A stretch of DNA of 7,173 nucleotides. It comes from Flavobacteriaceae bacterium. Its GTDB lineage: Bacteria; Bacteroidota; Bacteroidia; Flavobacteriales; Flavobacteriaceae. The stretch's first letter is position 1, and every line of letters begins with the position of its first letter. Of the stretch, positions 6,339 to 7,173 are shown one piece after another. Made by a program: the position numbers and the translations under genes. Location of the stretch: assembly GCA_018672145.1 (NCBI GenBank), contig JABHGH010000034.1, forward strand, positions 1 to 7,173, in the 5' to 3' direction. The notes below the pieces were generated by a model, which saw only the letters and a list, made by a program, of their open reading frames with translations, searched no databases and had not been told where the DNA came from.

Positions 6339-6569
6339 ATGGTAGAAGTTAAAGAACAAGTAGAACAAGCCTTAGAGGAAATTCGACCATTTTTGGTCAA
6401 TGACGGTGGAAATATTTCTTTAGTTGCGATTGAGGGTGATACAGTCATTGTAGAGCTCGAAGGGAATTGTATTTCTTGCGCGGTTAACCAAATGACTCTA
6501 CAACTAGGTGTTGAGACAACCATAAAAAAGTATGCTCCCCAGATTAAAAAGGTGGTTAAAGTAAATTAG
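6339..6569 (+). CDS. NifU C-terminal-domain Fe-S scaffold protein
   Basis: A stand-alone Nfu/NifU C-terminal domain of 76 residues. It starts with the conserved helix EQALEEIRPFLVNDGG (about 9-24), continues with strands ISLVAIEGDTVIVEL, and carries the cluster-binding CxxC as C44 and C47 in NCISCAVNQMTL. It ends with GVETTIKKYAPQIKKV. Nfu domains bind a 4Fe-4S cluster between two subunits and pass it to target proteins. The ATG is 1 bp after the mrp stop, so the two are very likely co-translated. The pairing makes functional sense, because Mrp here lacks its own CxxC while this small protein has one. The length is usual for single-domain members. Confidence 0.93.
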   Translation: MVEVKEQVEQALEEIRPFLVNDGGNISLVAIEGDTVIVELEGNCISCAVNQMTLQLGVETTIKKYAPQIKKVVKVN

Positions 6570-6578
6570 CTTTTCCCA

Positions 6579-6761
6579 ATGAGCGCATATCTGCTTCTAG
6601 GACCTGAAACAAGCTATGACTCAAACGAACCCTATGCATTGAAAAGGGTAAGTAGAGGCGGTAGTTTTTTATGTCACGACAGCTATTGTTGGGGTTACCG
6701 AAACAGTATGCGAATGAAAACCACGCCGGCAACGGTAAGTATGCATATCCGAAGGCTTTAG
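6579..6761 (+). pseudogene. C-terminal remnant of a formylglycine-generating (FGE/SUMF1-type) enzyme
   Basis: Residues 8-50 of this 60-codon frame read like the catalytic C-terminus of an FGE-sulfatase protein: GPETSYDSNEP, then KRVSRGGSFLCHDSYCWGYR and RMKTTP. The two cysteines spaced Cys-x4-Cys (C32, C37; codons at 6672 and 6687) correspond to the catalytic pair of true FGEs, for example GGSYMCHRSYC in human SUMF1. The roughly 200 or more residues that should precede are missing, because the nifU stop lies only 9 bp upstream. The end is also damaged: the usual GFRC motif is replaced, the frame reading SMHIRRL and stopping, as if GF had been deleted and the cysteine changed. It cannot be a working enzyme by itself. 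The ATG at 6579 is probably accidental. Confidence 0.72.
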
Positions 6762-6848
6762 ATTTTCAATGAAAAACAAGGAATGTAGAACCAGTAAATT
6801 GAACATTCTATTCGACTTAACTAGTTCTTTTTCAAAAACTTACGACAC

Positions 6849-6889
6849 TAAAAAAAGAAAAGACCCAAACACAAAAAGTGCTTGGGTCT
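6849..6889 (-). terminator. Rho-independent terminator on the minus strand
   Basis: On the minus strand AGACCCAAGCAC (6889-6878) pairs with GTGTTTGGGTCT (6872-6861) around a TTTTT loop: 12 base pairs with one G-U. A T-rich tail, TTTCTTTTTTT (6860-6850), follows directly. On the plus strand the stem has an A/C mismatch and no T-run follows, so the orientation is minus. It would stop transcripts coming from the right, such as the partial esterase-like gene at the window edge, about 200 bp upstream on that strand. It may also shield the mrp-nifU operon from antisense reading. Confidence 0.75.
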
Positions 6890-6942
6890 CATTTAGTAGA
6901 TAACTCTATTGAAATATCGAACTTAAGTTTTACTCCAAGAGA
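6888..6942. repeat. Diverged ~56-bp repeat, copy A
   Basis: Begins with CTCAT, overlapping the terminator stem by 2 bp, and ends with AACTTAAGTTTTACTCCAAGAGA (core 6920-6942). The core matches copy B at 22 of 23 positions, while the left half aligns only with small gaps (shared ACTCT and ATTG blocks). The core contains the perfect 10-bp palindrome AACTTAAGTT. On the minus strand it can be read as SLGVKLKFDIS before a stop beside the terminator, so it may derive from the 3' end of a lost gene. Confidence 0.6.
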
Positions 6943-6953
6943 ATTGATTGACA

Positions 6954-7010
6954 CTCATCATATAATGACTCTTATTGTGAAAAGTTCAACTTAAGTTTTA
7001 CACCAAGAGA
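6954..7010. repeat. Diverged ~56-bp repeat, copy B
   Basis: Second copy of the same unit, offset by 68 bp at the core and separated from copy A by 11 bp. The core 6988-7010 has the palindrome AACTTAAGTT and differs from copy A at one base (A at 7002 against T at 6934). Read on the minus strand it gives SLGVKLKLNFSQ followed by a stop. The core is much better conserved than the left half, which suggests either selection on it or a duplication followed by drift. Confidence 0.6.
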
Positions 7011-7087
7011 TTTTTTAGAAACAATTTTAATAACAAGGACCATATCAAAAGACAAGAATTTACATCCATTAGTGTGACCTTTATTCT

Positions 7088-7173
7088 TTATCTCAATCCA
7101 TTAATATCATATCTCGATACAAAATTCCAAACCAATTCAGATGTGCTCTGACCTTGGTAAGTGGCGCTAAACC
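7088..7173 (-). CDS. Partial gene at right edge: C-terminus of a possible PHB-depolymerase/LpqC-type esterase
   Basis: The minus strand is open from the window edge to a TAA at 7090-7088, giving 27 residues that end SELVWNFVSRYDINGLR. This resembles the last helix of Bacteroidota poly(3-hydroxybutyrate) depolymerase/LpqC-like alpha/beta hydrolases, which often finish in the style of SEEIWxFFSxYDINGL. The catalytic Ser, Asp and His would lie outside the window, so the call rests on one short segment and is tentative. The minus-strand terminator about 200 bp downstream could serve this gene, although the repeats lie between them. The other two minus-strand frames also run open for a short way, so chance cannot be excluded. 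Confidence 0.4.
   Translation of the reverse strand, partial: FSATYQGQSTSELVWNFVSRYDINGLR

Larger units (their letters stand above)
6762..7087. other. 326-bp stretch with no convincing gene
   Basis: No open frame of convincing length or composition is seen on either strand. The left third (6762-6848) is plain AT-rich sequence with only a weak 6-bp inverted repeat (GAATGT 6781-6786, ACATTC 6803-6808). The middle holds a minus-strand intrinsic terminator and the right part two diverged repeat copies, listed separately. Together with the truncated FGE fragment on its left, it looks like a region worn down by rearrangement. Confidence 0.6.

Noticed and set aside
6781..6808. Inverted repeat GAATGT/ACATTC as a possible terminator for mrp-nifU
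   Set aside because: Only 6 bp, a 16-nt loop and no following T-run; expected by chance in AT-rich DNA.
6861..6889. The hairpin as a plus-strand terminator for mrp-nifU
   Set aside because: On the plus strand the stem has an A/C mismatch and is followed by CATTTAG, not a T-run; the T-tract is on the minus-strand side.
6888..7010. The repeats as a CRISPR array
   Set aside because: Only two diverged copies with an 11-bp gap between units, no uniform spacers and no cas genes.

Overview
The window looks like a chromosomal segment from a member of the Bacteroidota, most probably a Flavobacteriales-like lineage. The evidence is AT-rich DNA, Bacteroidota-type -7 promoter elements (TAnnTTTG) in front of several genes, little sign of Shine-Dalgarno sequences, and proteins that closely resemble the flavobacterial versions of their families as I know them. 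No searches were run, so all family calls are read from motifs.

Layout from left to right: (1) tyrS, tyrosyl-tRNA synthetase, on the plus strand (25-1320). (2) A LuxE-type acyl-activating enzyme on the minus strand (1313-2272), convergent with tyrS and overlapping it by 8 bp. (3) A 99-bp divergent promoter region (2273-2371) with the same 8-base -7 element (TAACTTTG) facing each way, plus alternating AAAGTT/AACTTT repeats. (4) A tightly packed plus-strand run: OmpR/PhoB-type response regulator (2372-3055), membrane histidine kinase with almost no periplasmic part (3067-4152), trmB (4142-4825) and an alkyltransferase-like protein lacking the active-site cysteine (4806-5144). Gaps in this run are 11 bp or negative. 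(5) An Fe-S pair, an Mrp/ApbC-type P-loop ATPase (5198-6337) and a stand-alone NifU C-terminal scaffold (6339-6569), 1 bp apart, with their own -7 element. (6) From 6570 the region looks decayed: a C-terminal scrap of a formylglycine-generating enzyme (6579-6761) that keeps both catalytic cysteines, then 326 bp without a convincing gene. That stretch holds a minus-strand intrinsic terminator (6849-6889) and two copies of a diverged ~56-bp repeat. (7) The right edge carries the last 27 codons of a minus-strand gene, possibly a secreted PHB-depolymerase-like esterase.

Most of the window is housekeeping. tyrS and trmB serve tRNA charging and tRNA modification. Mrp and the NifU-domain protein serve Fe-S cluster delivery. 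The kinase and regulator form one two-component pair, apparently co-transcribed with trmB and the DNA-lesion-sensing alkyltransferase-like gene. I did not find a clear new defence or mobile system. The points most worth a second look are the divergent promoter with its repeats, the possibly leaderless response regulator, the truncated ANL-type acyl-activating enzyme, the Cys-to-Ala alkyltransferase-like protein, and the remnant/repeat region after 6570.
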